Positions 25,575-34,016 of a stretch of 64,000 nucleotides of DNA are shown piece after piece. The stretch's first letter is position 1; each line of letters starts with the position of its first letter. The stretch covers positions 1-64,000 of the forward strand of contig CAVYVC010000010.1 of assembly GCA_963771845.1 (NCBI GenBank). Direction: 5' to 3'. The DNA comes from VAZQ01 sp963771845. GTDB taxonomy: Bacteria; Pseudomonadota; Alphaproteobacteria; Rhizobiales; Xanthobacteraceae. Position numbers and translations under genes: made by a program. The notes under the pieces were generated by a model. It saw only the letters and a list, made by a program, of their open reading frames with translations. It made no database searches and was not told where the DNA came from.

Positions 25575-27242
25575 TCAGTTCTTCTGGATCCAGAACTGGT
25601 ACATGCTGACGAAAGTCTCCGGATTTTCTCTTTCAAACACATTCCAGGACTCGAGATTGATCATGCAGCGGTCTTCTGGGAAACGAAATCGATAACCGGC
25701 GGCGACCGCTGGCGCCAGTTCGAACCCGATGAATGTGAAATTGTGCTCACGCAGAAACGAGCTGATCTGCGGGATGGTCAGCGTATGCTCCTGGACATGG
25801 AAGAGCAGGTCGCGGCACTCGCTGATGGTGAAGAAATCGCCAAATTGCGCGACCGATTTCATGGGCGTGCCCAGGATCTCGCGGCGGCAGCGCCGGATGC
25901 CCTGCGCGGTCGGAGGAAATCCTTGCTCCGCGACATAGGCGCGCGCCGCCTCGATCTGGCGCCTCGCCGCCTTGCTGTAGAGGCCGACATGCATGAAGGC
26001 ACCCGGCCGCAACAGGGAAACCAGCACGCGCCACCCTTCCATTGGGTCCGCAAGATGATGCAGCACCCCGCTCGCCTCGATGACATCGAAGCGGCGGCCG
26101 ATGGATGCGAGCTCCAGCACGTCGGCCTGCGCATATTCGATGTTGCGCACATTGAGGACACGCGACATCCGCCTGGCATAGCAAAGGCTCGCGCGGCTGA
26201 GGTCGACGGCGAGTACGTTTGCGGCAGCAAAACGGCGCGCCGTGACAATGGATTGCTGGCCCGTACCGCAGCCTGCAATCAGAATGTCGGTTTGCCGCTC
26301 ATGTGCCGCGCTTGCAAACGATGCCGTTGGGAATTGGGCGCGCAGATACTGCTCGACGCTCATTGCGCCGCGATTCGAAGGGATTACGGCCCAGCGCGGA
26401 TACGGGTTTTCTTCGTATTGCTGGGCGACCAGGCGTGAGACGCGATCCTCGATCTTGGTAAGGCGCGGGATTTTGTCCTGTTCCTCTTTTTCCTCCCGCG
26501 GCTCGAGGACCTGTTGCGTCAGGACAGCCTGCAGGCAGGCCGGCCACCGACCCTCCACAAGCCGTTGCGCGCCGGCGAGATCGCAAAGTGGGAAATAGGC
26601 GGCGAGGATGGCAAGCTGGAATGGCAGAAGGGGCCGTTCCCCGTCGAGCGGCCCGGCCAGTATATCCCGCAGCGCTGCGGCCTTTTCGAGCTCCTGCGCG
26701 GTGGCCGCAAAGACATATTCATTGATGAAGCATTGCCGCGCGAGCGCACAGCACAGGTGAAGCAGCGTATCGTTCTCGCGGTCAGCGGGCAGAGCCGAAC
26801 GCAGTGTCAGATCGGCGAGACTCCAGCGCACCGATGTCAGATAGCGCTCGAGATTAAGGTCACGCACCGGAGCGTCTTCCAGCATGCAGCGCAGCAACGG
26901 ATCGCGCGATACCGCCGCAAGCTCGGACGCGTCGACGATCTCTTTCGACGAGCGCTCGCCATGGGCCGCATTCGCGGCACGCGCCATCCCTGCCCGCACC
27001 GGCGGGTTGACATTGAGGAGGGTCGCCACGAGCGCCGGGTACTGCTCGAACAGCTCGGGCATGAGTGTCAAGGCGCGGGCAAAATGCGCGGCGGCCTCGT
27101 CCAGCTTGCCTTGTTGCAGAAGCACGCAGGCGAGCTCGTTGTGCGCCTGCGCATTCTCGGGTTCACGCGCGACCACCTGTCTTTGCCGTCTGGCCGCGTC
27201 CTGCAAATTGCTCTGGGCGGCGCGGCGCTGCTTGCGATTCAT
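25575..27242 (-). CDS. TPR-containing SAM-dependent methyltransferase
   Basis: The 555-residue protein begins with a TPR-like pair (AQAHNELACVLLQQGKLDEA, about residues 30-65). A helical middle follows, and from about residue 300 a class I methyltransferase domain. DILIAGCGTGQQSI near 325 is motif I, and VLAVDLSRASL, FDVIEASGVLHHLADP and LLRPGAFMHVGLYS follow in order. The layout is known from alphaproteobacteria, where TPR-methyltransferases are thought to modify proteins or small substrates; the substrate here is unknown. It ends with an aromatic C-terminal segment. The GST gene ends one base before its start codon on the same strand order, so the two are probably one operon. Confidence 0.85.
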   Translation of the reverse strand: MNRKQRRAAQSNLQDAARRQRQVVAREPENAQAHNELACVLLQQGKLDEAAAHFARALTLMPELFEQYPALVATLLNVNPPVRAGMARAANAAHGERSSKEIVDASELAAVSRDPLLRCMLEDAPVRDLNLERYLTSVRWSLADLTLRSALPADRENDTLLHLCCALARQCFINEYVFAATAQELEKAAALRDILAGPLDGERPLLPFQLAILAAYFPLCDLAGAQRLVEGRWPACLQAVLTQQVLEPREEKEEQDKIPRLTKIEDRVSRLVAQQYEENPYPRWAVIPSNRGAMSVEQYLRAQFPTASFASAAHERQTDILIAGCGTGQQSIVTARRFAAANVLAVDLSRASLCYARRMSRVLNVRNIEYAQADVLELASIGRRFDVIEASGVLHHLADPMEGWRVLVSLLRPGAFMHVGLYSKAARRQIEAARAYVAEQGFPPTAQGIRRCRREILGTPMKSVAQFGDFFTISECRDLLFHVQEHTLTIPQISSFLREHNFTFIGFELAPAVAAGYRFRFPEDRCMINLESWNVFERENPETFVSMYQFWIQKN

Positions 27243-27956
27243 TCAGCGCGCCCTTTGGTTGAACAGGACCGCGCGCACGCTTGGGTGGTTGATGTCCACC
27301 TGGAAGGCTGCTTCCACTTTCACCCCAAAGCCGCGCTTGACCGCAGGCCGCGCCATAACCGCCTCGCGCCAGCGCCTCACATTGGCAAACGGATCAAGAT
27401 CGTGGCCGAGGCGCTCTGCCCGGCGCGCCCAGCCGATACACGCGATGTCGGCGATGGAATAGCGGCCGGCAAGAAATTCACGATCCTGCAGTTGCCTGTC
27501 CATAACGCCATACAGGCGGTTCATCTCATTCATGAAGCGATCGATCGCATAGGGGAGCTTCTCGGTTGCATAGTTGCGGAAATGGCTTGCCTCGCCGGCT
27601 TTGGGCCCGAGATTTGCCATTTGCCAAAACAGCCACTGCTCGACCTCGATGCGCGCCCGCTCGGTCTTGGGATAGAATTTCCCGGTCTTGCGGCCAAGAT
27701 ATTGCAGGATTGCACCGGATTCGAAGATCGAGATCGGCTTGCCGCCTGGCCCGTCATGATCGACGATCGCAGGCATGCGGTTATTGGGCGAGATTGCAAG
27801 AAACCCCGGCTTGAACTGGTCGCCATGGGCGATATTTACGGCAATGACATTATACGGGAGCTCACACTCCTCGAGCATAATCGTTATTTTCCACCCGTTC
27901 GGCGTGGGCCAATAATAAAGATCGATCGGCCTGTTGCGATGCGGTTGCCTTTGCAT
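27243..27956 (-). CDS. Glutathione S-transferase family protein (YghU/Ure2p-like)
   Basis: Started at 27956 (MQRQPHRNRPIDLYYW), the protein is 237 residues, a normal GST length; the longer frame runs into a palindromic repeat and is unlikely. The thioredoxin-fold N-domain has YYWPTPNGWKITIMLEE and the glutathione gamma-glutamyl-binding segment GKPISIFESGAILQYLG. The helical C-domain has SIADIACIGWARRAE, the conserved 'S-I-A-D' box. The PTPNGWK arrangement, with Asn in the active-site position, is typical of the disulfide-bond reductase (YghU/YfcG) branch rather than classical conjugating enzymes. Confidence 0.88.
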   Translation of the reverse strand: MQRQPHRNRPIDLYYWPTPNGWKITIMLEECELPYNVIAVNIAHGDQFKPGFLAISPNNRMPAIVDHDGPGGKPISIFESGAILQYLGRKTGKFYPKTERARIEVEQWLFWQMANLGPKAGEASHFRNYATEKLPYAIDRFMNEMNRLYGVMDRQLQDREFLAGRYSIADIACIGWARRAERLGHDLDPFANVRRWREAVMARPAVKRGFGVKVEAAFQVDINHPSVRAVLFNQRAR

Positions 27957-27978
27957 CCTACTCATTCTTCCAACGGCC

Positions 27979-28047
27979 GTAGCCCGGATGAGCGTAGCGA
28001 AATCCGGGAGCGGTGTCCCGCATTTCGCTACGCTCAATGCGGGCTAC
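27979..28047. repeat. Palindromic repeat (GTAGCCCGGAT class)
   Basis: The unit starts GTAGCCCGGATGAGCGTAGC and ends CTCAATGCGGGCTAC, forming a hairpin with arms of about 30 bases. It belongs to the same class as 37682-37813. It sits exactly between the GST start and the remains of a PsiF-like gene. Confidence 0.9.
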
Positions 28048-28049
28048 AG

Positions 28050-28242
28050 CGTGCCAGCGGGCTTGGCCGCGGCAAACTCTAAAGTGGCGGAAGCCGCCAA
28101 TCCCAAACCAATGAGCCCGCAACAGCAGAAAATGCAGGATTGCGCAGCGAAATGGAAGGAGGAGTAGCCAAACAGCAGCGCCAAGGGTCGCGCTGCTTAC
28201 AACAAATTCATGAGCGCTTGTCTCAAAAAGAGTACGAGCTGA
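28050..28242 (+). pseudogene. PsiF-like small secreted protein, no signal peptide and an internal stop
   Basis: The frame reads QQKMQDCAAKWKEE, then an in-frame TAG at 28165-28167, then KGRAAYNKFMSACLKK and a natural stop at 28240. This matches PsiF/phosphate-starvation-type small periplasmic proteins with two conserved cysteine segments. Upstream, where a signal peptide should lie, the frame runs directly into the palindromic repeat ending at 28047. Both the broken start and the stop codon suggest a dead gene. Confidence 0.6.
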
Positions 28243-28602
28243 GGATAAAATAATGAGGGCGTCGGTAAGAGGCGGGGAGTTTGAGTCCAGCGGCACGTTG
28301 TGCTGCCGGCAAGAGTGAGCGCTTCGCTCTCTCCATCACCTGTCCTGGCGCCGCCAGGGGGAAGTGACGCTCGATCCCGCCTCGCCGACGCCCTCGCTAA
28401 CCTACTACGCGCCTCTCCTTTGTCCTGCCCGCCGGCACCTGACGCAAGCGCCGCCAGGTTGCTTGCACGAGCGGACGCGGGTGAGGCAGAGCCGGCGTGT
28501 CGAAGCGCATCGCGATGCGCTCACTGCTCTTCGACTACCGCCGGCCCGTGTGACGCAGTCAACGACGTCATTCGAAGTCGACGACTGGAAGCGGCAAGTA
28601 CT
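28243..28602. other. Intergenic stretch, no gene recognised
   Basis: The GC-rich sequence contains several short frames of low complexity on both strands, none with a family resemblance. Confidence 0.5.
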
Positions 28603-28683
28603 TTACTTCTTCTTCCGGCGCTTTGTTTTACGAGCGCCCTTCTTCGCCGCCGCCTTCGCTTTCGTCTTTCTCTTCTTCGCCAT
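28603..28683 (-). CDS. 26-residue lysine-rich basic peptide
   Basis: The ATG at 28683 is preceded by AGGAGGG six bases upstream, one of the strongest ribosome-binding sites in the window. The product is MAKKRKTKAKAAAKKG and then ARKTKRRKKK, more than half Lys/Arg with Ala. It resembles the basic tails of histone H1-like proteins and small 'KAK'-rich hypothetical proteins of Rhizobiales. A nucleic-acid-binding role is inferred from charge only. It is flanked by long gene-free regions on both sides. Confidence 0.6.
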   Translation of the reverse strand: MAKKRKTKAKAAAKKGARKTKRRKKK

Positions 28684-29202
28684 GCAGCCCTCCTAGTCTG
28701 AGTGAGTGGCGATGCCGTGTCGTGCTCGCGGGATCGCGAACACTGCAATCGCATTACTACACCGTGACAAAAAAACCAGCATTTTCGCTTGACCGAGCAT
28801 GTTCGCGTGCCGAGGCCACCATATCTTGCGTGCGCAGGCGCTCCGCGAAGGAGCGCGAGCGCAGTTGTCGTCAGATCCGCCCCAACGCCGCGCTCATTTT
28901 CCCGGATTGCAAAAAATGCCCATGTAATGCGGGTTTCTTGCATGTTCGAAGTCGCCAATCAAAACCGAAATCGCGCGCGCGGCAACGCAAGCAGAAGCGA
29001 TGCGGTGCATCCGTCTCGTGCGCAAAACAAAAGCAGGCGGCTTGTGCAAAAAATCCTGGTTAAAACCTTCGCGCCGAGACGACGAAGCGTGGAATCGAGC
29101 GGGAATTGACCGAATCACGCAAACTGATTCGGAGGCAGACGTCAGATGTCGGAGCTCTACTCCTCGCATCGGACATTCTTGACCTCTGACATCTGATCTC
29201 TG
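28684..29202. other. Intergenic stretch, with degenerate repeat near its right end
   Basis: No gene is recognised in these 519 bases. From about 29139 a degenerate repeat with GACATCTGATCTCTGTCATC runs up to the end of gatB. Confidence 0.5.
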
Positions 29203-30681
29203 TCATCCGTCCTCTGGCTCGAGCTTCGCCCTGAGGATCTCGTTCACCGCCTTCGGGTTGGCCTTGCCGCCGGAAGCTTTCATCACCTGGCCGACGAACC
29301 AGCCGAGCATGGCGGGCTTTGCTTTGGCCTGCTTCACCTTGTCGGGATTGCCGGCGATGATCTCATCGACGAGCTTCTCGATCGCCGAGACATCGGTCAT
29401 CTGCATCATTGCGCGCGCGCGCACGGTCTGGGCAGGGTCGCCGCCTTCGTTCCAGGTGATCTCGAACAAGTCCTTGGCAATCTTTCCTGAAATCGTTCCG
29501 GCCGCGATCAGATCGAGGATGCTTCCGAGCTGCTCAGCGGAAACAGGCGAGTCCGCGATCTCCTTCCCCTCCTTGTTGAGGCGGCCGGTGAGCTCATTGA
29601 TCACCCAGTTGGCTGCTGTCTTGGCATCATGGCCGCGTGCAACCGCTTCGAAATACTCGGCCGTGGCGCGCTCTGCGACCAGAATCCCGGCATCATTCGC
29701 GGCAAGCCCGTAGTCGCGGGCAAAGCGCGCCCGCTTTTCGTCCGGCAGTTCCGGCAGATGAGCGCGCAAGCCCTCGATATAGGCCTCGTCGAGCTCGAGC
29801 GGGACGAGATCGGGGTCGGGGAAATAGCGGTAGTCGTGTGCCTCTTCCTTGGTGCGCATGGAGCGCGTCTCGCCTTTGAGCGCATCAAACAGCCGCGTCT
29901 CCTGCTCGACCTTGCCTCCGTCCTCCAGGATCGCGATCTGGCGCCGCGCTTCGAACTCGATGGCCTGGGCGATGAACCGGAACGAGTTGACGTTCTTGAC
30001 CTCGCAACGGGTGCCGAGCGCAGCGCCCGGTTTGCGCACGGAGACATTCACATCGGCGCGCAGGTTGCCTTTCTCCATGTCGCCGTCGCACGTGCCAAGA
30101 TAGCGCAGAATCGTGCGCAGCTTCGCGACATAGGCCTTGGCCTCGTCCGCTGACCGCAGATCGGGTTTCGATACAATTTCCATGAGCGCGACCCCCGAGC
30201 GGTTGAGGTCGATTGACGACATGCCGGGATGCCGGTCATGCAGCAGCTTGCCCGCATCCTGCTCGAGATGAAGCCGTTCAATGCCCACCGTCACGGTCTC
30301 TCCGTCCGGCAGGTCGAGGACCACTTCGCCTTCTCCGACAATGGGCGATTTGTACTGGCTGATCTGGTAGCCCTGCGGCAAGTCCGGATAAAAGTAATTC
30401 TTGCGATCGAATACGGACCTGCAATTGATCCGCGCGTTGAGGCCGAGACCGGAACGGATCGCCTGCTTGATGCACTCCTCGTTGATTACCGGCAGCATGC
30501 CTGGCATGGCGGCGTCGACCAGCGACACATGGGAATTGGGTTCGCCACCGAATTGCGTCGAAGCCCCGGAGAAAAGCTTCGACGAAGATGTCACCTGGGC
30601 ATGAACCTCCATGCCGATGACGACCTCCCAGTCCCCGCTGCGGCCCCTGATGAGCTTTGACGCCTTTTCTCGATCATTCAT
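29203..30681 (-). CDS. gatB: Aspartyl/glutamyl-tRNA amidotransferase subunit B
   Basis: Started at 30681 (MNDREKASKLIRG; GGGAGAGG upstream) the protein is 492 residues, normal for GatB. The cradle domain has VVIGMEVHAQVTSSSKLFSG and DRKNYFYPDLPQGYQISQY, with GVALMEIVSKPD further on. The C-terminal YqeY-like tail has MLGWFVGQVMKASGGKANPK and binds the tRNA elbow. With GatA and GatC it converts Asp-tRNA(Asn) and/or Glu-tRNA(Gln) to the amidated form in the cytoplasm. In this window it is separated from gatA by a hypothetical gene and a toxin-antitoxin pair. The longer upstream frame has no start signal. Confidence 0.98.
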   Translation of the reverse strand: MNDREKASKLIRGRSGDWEVVIGMEVHAQVTSSSKLFSGASTQFGGEPNSHVSLVDAAMPGMLPVINEECIKQAIRSGLGLNARINCRSVFDRKNYFYPDLPQGYQISQYKSPIVGEGEVVLDLPDGETVTVGIERLHLEQDAGKLLHDRHPGMSSIDLNRSGVALMEIVSKPDLRSADEAKAYVAKLRTILRYLGTCDGDMEKGNLRADVNVSVRKPGAALGTRCEVKNVNSFRFIAQAIEFEARRQIAILEDGGKVEQETRLFDALKGETRSMRTKEEAHDYRYFPDPDLVPLELDEAYIEGLRAHLPELPDEKRARFARDYGLAANDAGILVAERATAEYFEAVARGHDAKTAANWVINELTGRLNKEGKEIADSPVSAEQLGSILDLIAAGTISGKIAKDLFEITWNEGGDPAQTVRARAMMQMTDVSAIEKLVDEIIAGNPDKVKQAKAKPAMLGWFVGQVMKASGGKANPKAVNEILRAKLEPEDG

Positions 30682-30781
30682 TTCGTGCCCGCCTCTCCCA
30701 CTCGACGACCCCTGTCGCGGAAACCAAATTGGACCGAAGGCGTTGGCCCAGAGGATCCGGATTAGCGGAGGGTGCCCACAG

Positions 30782-31075
30782 TCAATCCGCCGCAAGCAGC
30801 GTCCGCGCAATGTCATCCCACTCGTGCGCAAGCGAGCCTGCTGCAACGGGTCGCTTCGCCTGCCCATACCAATAGCGCGCGTTCTCAACATCGCCTTCGC
30901 GGCGGTGGAGATGGGCATGCACCCAGGCGCATTCCCTGCTGCTCTCATCCATCACGATCTGGTGGGCCTTTTTCCAGTCGTCCTTGCCCGCCCACCACAA
31001 TGCAACAATGGCTGAAGATACGCTGGCAGGCGGCCTGTTTTTTGCCAGAGAAGATTTGAGCTCACTCAGCGTCAT
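30782..31075 (-). CDS. Conserved hypothetical protein (97 aa)
   Basis: This small soluble protein has MTLSELKSSLAKNRPPASVS, then ALWWAGKDDWKKAHQIVMDE and HLHRREGDVENARYWYGQAK. The WKKAH and ENARYWY segments are TPR-like helix pairs. I recognise it as a conserved hypothetical protein of Rhizobiales without assigned function. It lies 100 bases upstream of gatB on the same strand, so co-transcription is possible. Confidence 0.8.
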   Translation of the reverse strand: MTLSELKSSLAKNRPPASVSSAIVALWWAGKDDWKKAHQIVMDESSRECAWVHAHLHRREGDVENARYWYGQAKRPVAAGSLAHEWDDIARTLLAAD

Positions 31076-31086
31076 CCGACTACCGT

Positions 31087-31500
31087 TCAGCAGATCAAGG
31101 CCGATATGTGCCCTTCCCGCGCATAATTCAAAAGCAGCCGATCACGGGTTACCAAGGCGTATCCGTATGCGCGCGCCGTCGCTGCTAGGATTCGATCCGC
31201 CGGATCCCTCGGAGGGCTACCAGGAAGAAACGAGGACTCGATCAGTATCTCGGGCGGCATGTCAGCAAGCTGCAGGCCCGGCGCCTGAAGGAGCCGCGAG
31301 AACCAACGCTCTGGGGACATCGCAAGATTGAGCCTTCCGCGCGCCACGAGCAACCCAATCTCCCACGCCGAAATGGGCGAAAGGTATATGTCTTCGCCGG
31401 CTTCACGGGCCTGATCAATTGCAACCATCACTTCGTGAGAAATCTGTTCCGTTGTGATCCAAATCGCCGCACAAGTGTCGAGCAACAGTGGCGCCCTCAT
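31087..31500 (-). CDS. PIN-domain toxin (VapC family)
   Basis: The 137-residue protein has the four acidic positions of a PIN nuclease: Asp8 in LLLDTCAAIW, Glu in SPISAWEIGLL, Asp in RDPADRILAATA and Asp in LVTRDRLLL. VapC toxins cut tRNA or rRNA at specific sites. Its start overlaps the stop of the upstream antitoxin-like gene by four bases (ATGA), the usual toxin-antitoxin arrangement. All catalytic residues are present, so it should be active when released. It lies between gatB and gatA. Confidence 0.93.
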   Translation of the reverse strand: MRAPLLLDTCAAIWITTEQISHEVMVAIDQAREAGEDIYLSPISAWEIGLLVARGRLNLAMSPERWFSRLLQAPGLQLADMPPEILIESSFLPGSPPRDPADRILAATARAYGYALVTRDRLLLNYAREGHISALIC

Positions 31501-31913
31501 TTTGGGTCTTGCTTCTCATCGCCCCACGCATGTTCGGCCCATTCAGGATCGGCGGGTGCCGTGAGGTCTACACCCTCGGGTATATGGACCGTTCCTTTCA
31601 TCCACCCGATAAGCGGGTGATGCTTTGGAGCGCGTGTGTCATCCGCGCCTATTTTAGTCGGCGCAGATGCGCGGACTCTGCGAAAAAAGAGTTTCCGGGC
31701 CGACATATCGACCTTCTCGCTACGGAAGCCCGCTTGCAACCACGCTTTCGTCATCACATTGTTTGACGCATTGTTGCTCCACCACGCGCGATGTTCTTGC
31801 GCTTTTGGCGGCAGCTTCGAGCCGATGACACGCTCTATTTGCGCAAACGTCATCTCAACCTCATTCCCCGCCTGCTTGCGGAGAAACTCTGTCAGGGGCT
31901 CATATTTTCCCAT
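31497..31913 (-). CDS. Probable antitoxin with a DUF7662-like N-domain
   Basis: I start at 31913 (MGKYEPLTEFLRKQ); the upstream frame adds 12 unlikely residues. The first about 85 residues (TFAQIERVIGSKLPPKAQEH, then RAWWSNN) match a small domain known from restriction-related and defence proteins, here called DUF7662-like from memory. The C-terminal part, LIGWMKGTVHIPEGVDLTAP, then DPEWAEHAWG, looks like the toxin-binding tail of VapB-type antitoxins. The four-base overlap with the PIN gene supports a toxin-antitoxin pair. The N-domain replaces the usual AbrB or RHH DNA-binding domain, which is unusual. Confidence 0.7.
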   Translation of the reverse strand: MGKYEPLTEFLRKQAGNEVEMTFAQIERVIGSKLPPKAQEHRAWWSNNASNNVMTKAWLQAGFRSEKVDMSARKLFFRRVRASAPTKIGADDTRAPKHHPLIGWMKGTVHIPEGVDLTAPADPEWAEHAWGDEKQDPK

Positions 31914-31988
31914 GCTACACCTATAGGTACACACTGTGTAACGGTGCATGACGGTAGTGTCAATGCGCCAAGCACGGCGTCATTGCGA

Positions 31989-33533
31989 CTACCACCAACG
32001 CTGCGGCGAAAACTGCCCGGCGACCTGTTCGATCACTTCACCGAGCGAGAACAGTGCCTCCTCGTCGAACGGGCGGCCGATAAGCTGGAGGCCAAGCGGC
32101 AAGCTGTCGCTGGATAATCCGGCAGGCACGGACATCCCCGGCAGACCCGCCAGGTTCACCGTCACGGTGAATACGTCATTGAGATACATCTCCACGGGAT
32201 CGCTTGCACCTTTTTCTCCAATGCCGAAGGCGGCGGACGGGGTTGCCGGCGTAAGCAGCGCATCCACGCCCTGCGCAAACACATTCTCGAAATCCCGCTT
32301 GATCAATGTGCGCACCTTTTGCGCGCGCAGATAGTAAGCGTCGTAGTATCCAGCTGAGAGCACATAGGTTCCGACCATGATGCGACGGCGCACTTCTTTG
32401 CCAAATCCTTGCGCGCGTGTTTGTTCGTACATGGCGGTGATATCAGGGGCGGATGATCGCTCCCCGTAACGCACGCCGTCATAGCGGGCGAGATTGGAGG
32501 AGGCCTCGGCCGGCGCGACAATGTAATAGGCCGCCAGCGCGTATTTGGTATGTGGCAGCGACACATCGAGGATTTCGGCACCGGCCGATTTGAGCCAATC
32601 CATCCCTTGCTGCCACAGACTCTCGATTTCGCTCGCCATCCCCGCGAGACGATATTCCTTTGGGACGCCGATCTTCATGCCCTTGATCGAACGGCCGATC
32701 GCCGCCTCGTAATCGGGCACCGGCCGGTCGACCGACGTCGTGTCCCTGGCATCATGCCCTGCCATGGAACGCAGCAATATCGCGGCATCGCGCACCGTGC
32801 GCGCGATGGGTCCGGCCTGATCGAGCGAAGAAGCGTATGCGATAATTCCCCAGCGCGAGCAGCGCCCGTAGGTCGGCTTTATTCCGACCGTTCCGGTGAA
32901 AGCCGCGGGCTGGCGGATTGAGCCGCCGGTGTCGGTTCCGGTGGCACCGAGACAAAGGTGGGCGGCAACCGCCGCTGCCGAGCCGCCGGATGAGCCCCCG
33001 GGAACCAGCAGAGTATTCGCGTCGCCAGCGCCAGCCGGGTCTACCTGACTTGCGCCTGCTTCAAGTGCCGAACTCGGGCGAGCCCGAGTTCGGGTGCGCC
33101 GCCATGGCGAAACCGCCGGCCCAAAGCACGAAGTTTCGTTCGATGAGCCCATTGCGAACTCATCATTGTTAAGCTTGCCAAGCAGCACCGCCCCATCGCG
33201 CCACAGATTCGCACACACGGTCAATTCATAGCTGGGAACGAAATTATCAATGATATTGGAGCATGCGGTGGTGCGGATGTTCGCCGTCGCAAACATGTCC
33301 TTGACGCCGATCGCAACTCCCTCGAGAGGCTGCGCGTCGCCACGCTTGAGGCGCGCATCGGCCTTGCTCGCCATGGCGCGCGCCGCATCCGGAGTTTCCA
33401 GCACGTAAGCGTTGAGCGCGCGCGCCTTTTCCATGGCGCCGAGATGCGCCTCGGCAAGCTCGGTTGCGGAGAACTCTCTCCTGCGCAGCCCGTCGCGCGC
33501 TTGCGCCAGAGACAGATCGGTTAGATCAGTCAT
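31989..33533 (-). CDS. gatA: Aspartyl/glutamyl-tRNA amidotransferase subunit A
   Basis: This amidase-signature enzyme of 514 residues releases ammonia from Gln for the amidotransferase. The catalytic Lys is in VAIGVKDMFATAN. The cis-Ser lies in PGGSSGGSAAAVA and the nucleophile Ser in GTDTGGSIRQPAAFTG. Usual alphaproteobacterial GatA is about 490 residues. The extra length lies just before the catalytic loop: between SPWRR and NTLLVPGG there are about 25 residues (including TRARPSSALEAG) encoded by a palindromic DNA insertion in frame. Otherwise all motifs are intact. gatC lies 77 bases upstream, and the start is ATG at 33533. Confidence 0.97.
   Translation of the reverse strand: MTDLTDLSLAQARDGLRRREFSATELAEAHLGAMEKARALNAYVLETPDAARAMASKADARLKRGDAQPLEGVAIGVKDMFATANIRTTACSNIIDNFVPSYELTVCANLWRDGAVLLGKLNNDEFAMGSSNETSCFGPAVSPWRRTRTRARPSSALEAGASQVDPAGAGDANTLLVPGGSSGGSAAAVAAHLCLGATGTDTGGSIRQPAAFTGTVGIKPTYGRCSRWGIIAYASSLDQAGPIARTVRDAAILLRSMAGHDARDTTSVDRPVPDYEAAIGRSIKGMKIGVPKEYRLAGMASEIESLWQQGMDWLKSAGAEILDVSLPHTKYALAAYYIVAPAEASSNLARYDGVRYGERSSAPDITAMYEQTRAQGFGKEVRRRIMVGTYVLSAGYYDAYYLRAQKVRTLIKRDFENVFAQGVDALLTPATPSAAFGIGEKGASDPVEMYLNDVFTVTVNLAGLPGMSVPAGLSSDSLPLGLQLIGRPFDEEALFSLGEVIEQVAGQFSPQRWW
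33025..33100. repeat. Palindromic element inserted in frame in gatA
   Basis: At its core is a hairpin at 33069-33092 with an 11-bp stem, CGAACTCGGGC...GCCCGAGTTCG, and a two-base loop. The surrounding about 75 bases have no counterpart in usual gatA genes and keep the frame. The stem shares the CGGGC..GCCCG core with two hairpins inside the DUF815 gene at 54551 and 54587. The outer limits are estimated. Confidence 0.7.
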
Positions 33534-33610
33534 TGCCAGGTATCAGCTGTCAGGCATCAGGACCGGACATCGGTGCCCTGATAGCTGATCCCTGATTCCC
33601 TGATTCCTGA

Positions 33611-33898
33611 TCATTCCACCACCTTCGGCACCAGGAAGAAATGATCCTCGCTGGCCGGCGCGTTGCGCACAATGTCATCGGCAATTCCGCCGTCGGTCAC
33701 CTTGTCCTCGCGTTTCTTTATGCGCATGGGAATGACCGAAGTCATGGGCTCCACGCCATCGACATTCGCTTCCGCAAGCTGCTCTACGAACGCGAGAATG
33801 GCATTGAGCTCATCACGGAGCGGCTCAATGTCCTCCTCCGCAACGGCGATGCGCGCGAGATGGGCAATGCGACGGACGGTCGATGCATCGACGGACAA
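33611..33898 (-). CDS. gatC: Aspartyl/glutamyl-tRNA amidotransferase subunit C
   Basis: The 95-residue protein starts at TTG 33898. AAGGAG lies six bases upstream and the family start S-V-D-A-S-T-V-R-R-I-A-H-L-A follows directly; an ATG at 33964 would add 22 residues with no ribosome-binding site and no family match. GatC wraps around GatA and GatB and stabilises them. NAILAFVEQLAEANVDGVEP and the final segment EDHFFLVPKVVE are conserved. It heads the gatC-gatA operon. Confidence 0.93.
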   Translation of the reverse strand: MSVDASTVRRIAHLARIAVAEEDIEPLRDELNAILAFVEQLAEANVDGVEPMTSVIPMRIKKREDKVTDGGIADDIVRNAPASEDHFFLVPKVVE

Positions 33899-34016
33899 AG
33901 CCGGCTCCTTGGCAGCGTGCAATAAGCCGGTCACCGGTATAGAGAGAGCGGTCTGCGCGAGCAACGTTGCTTCCCGTCATATTGCGCTCGCTCCCGAAAG
34001 CGCCGATATAACGCCC

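Noticed and set aside
27957..28037. N-terminal extension of the GST
   Set aside because: These codons lie in the palindromic repeat and do not belong to the GST fold.
26514..28082. A 522-codon plus-strand frame opposite the TPR-methyltransferase and GST genes
   Set aside because: It runs antisense through two well-supported genes and into a palindromic repeat.
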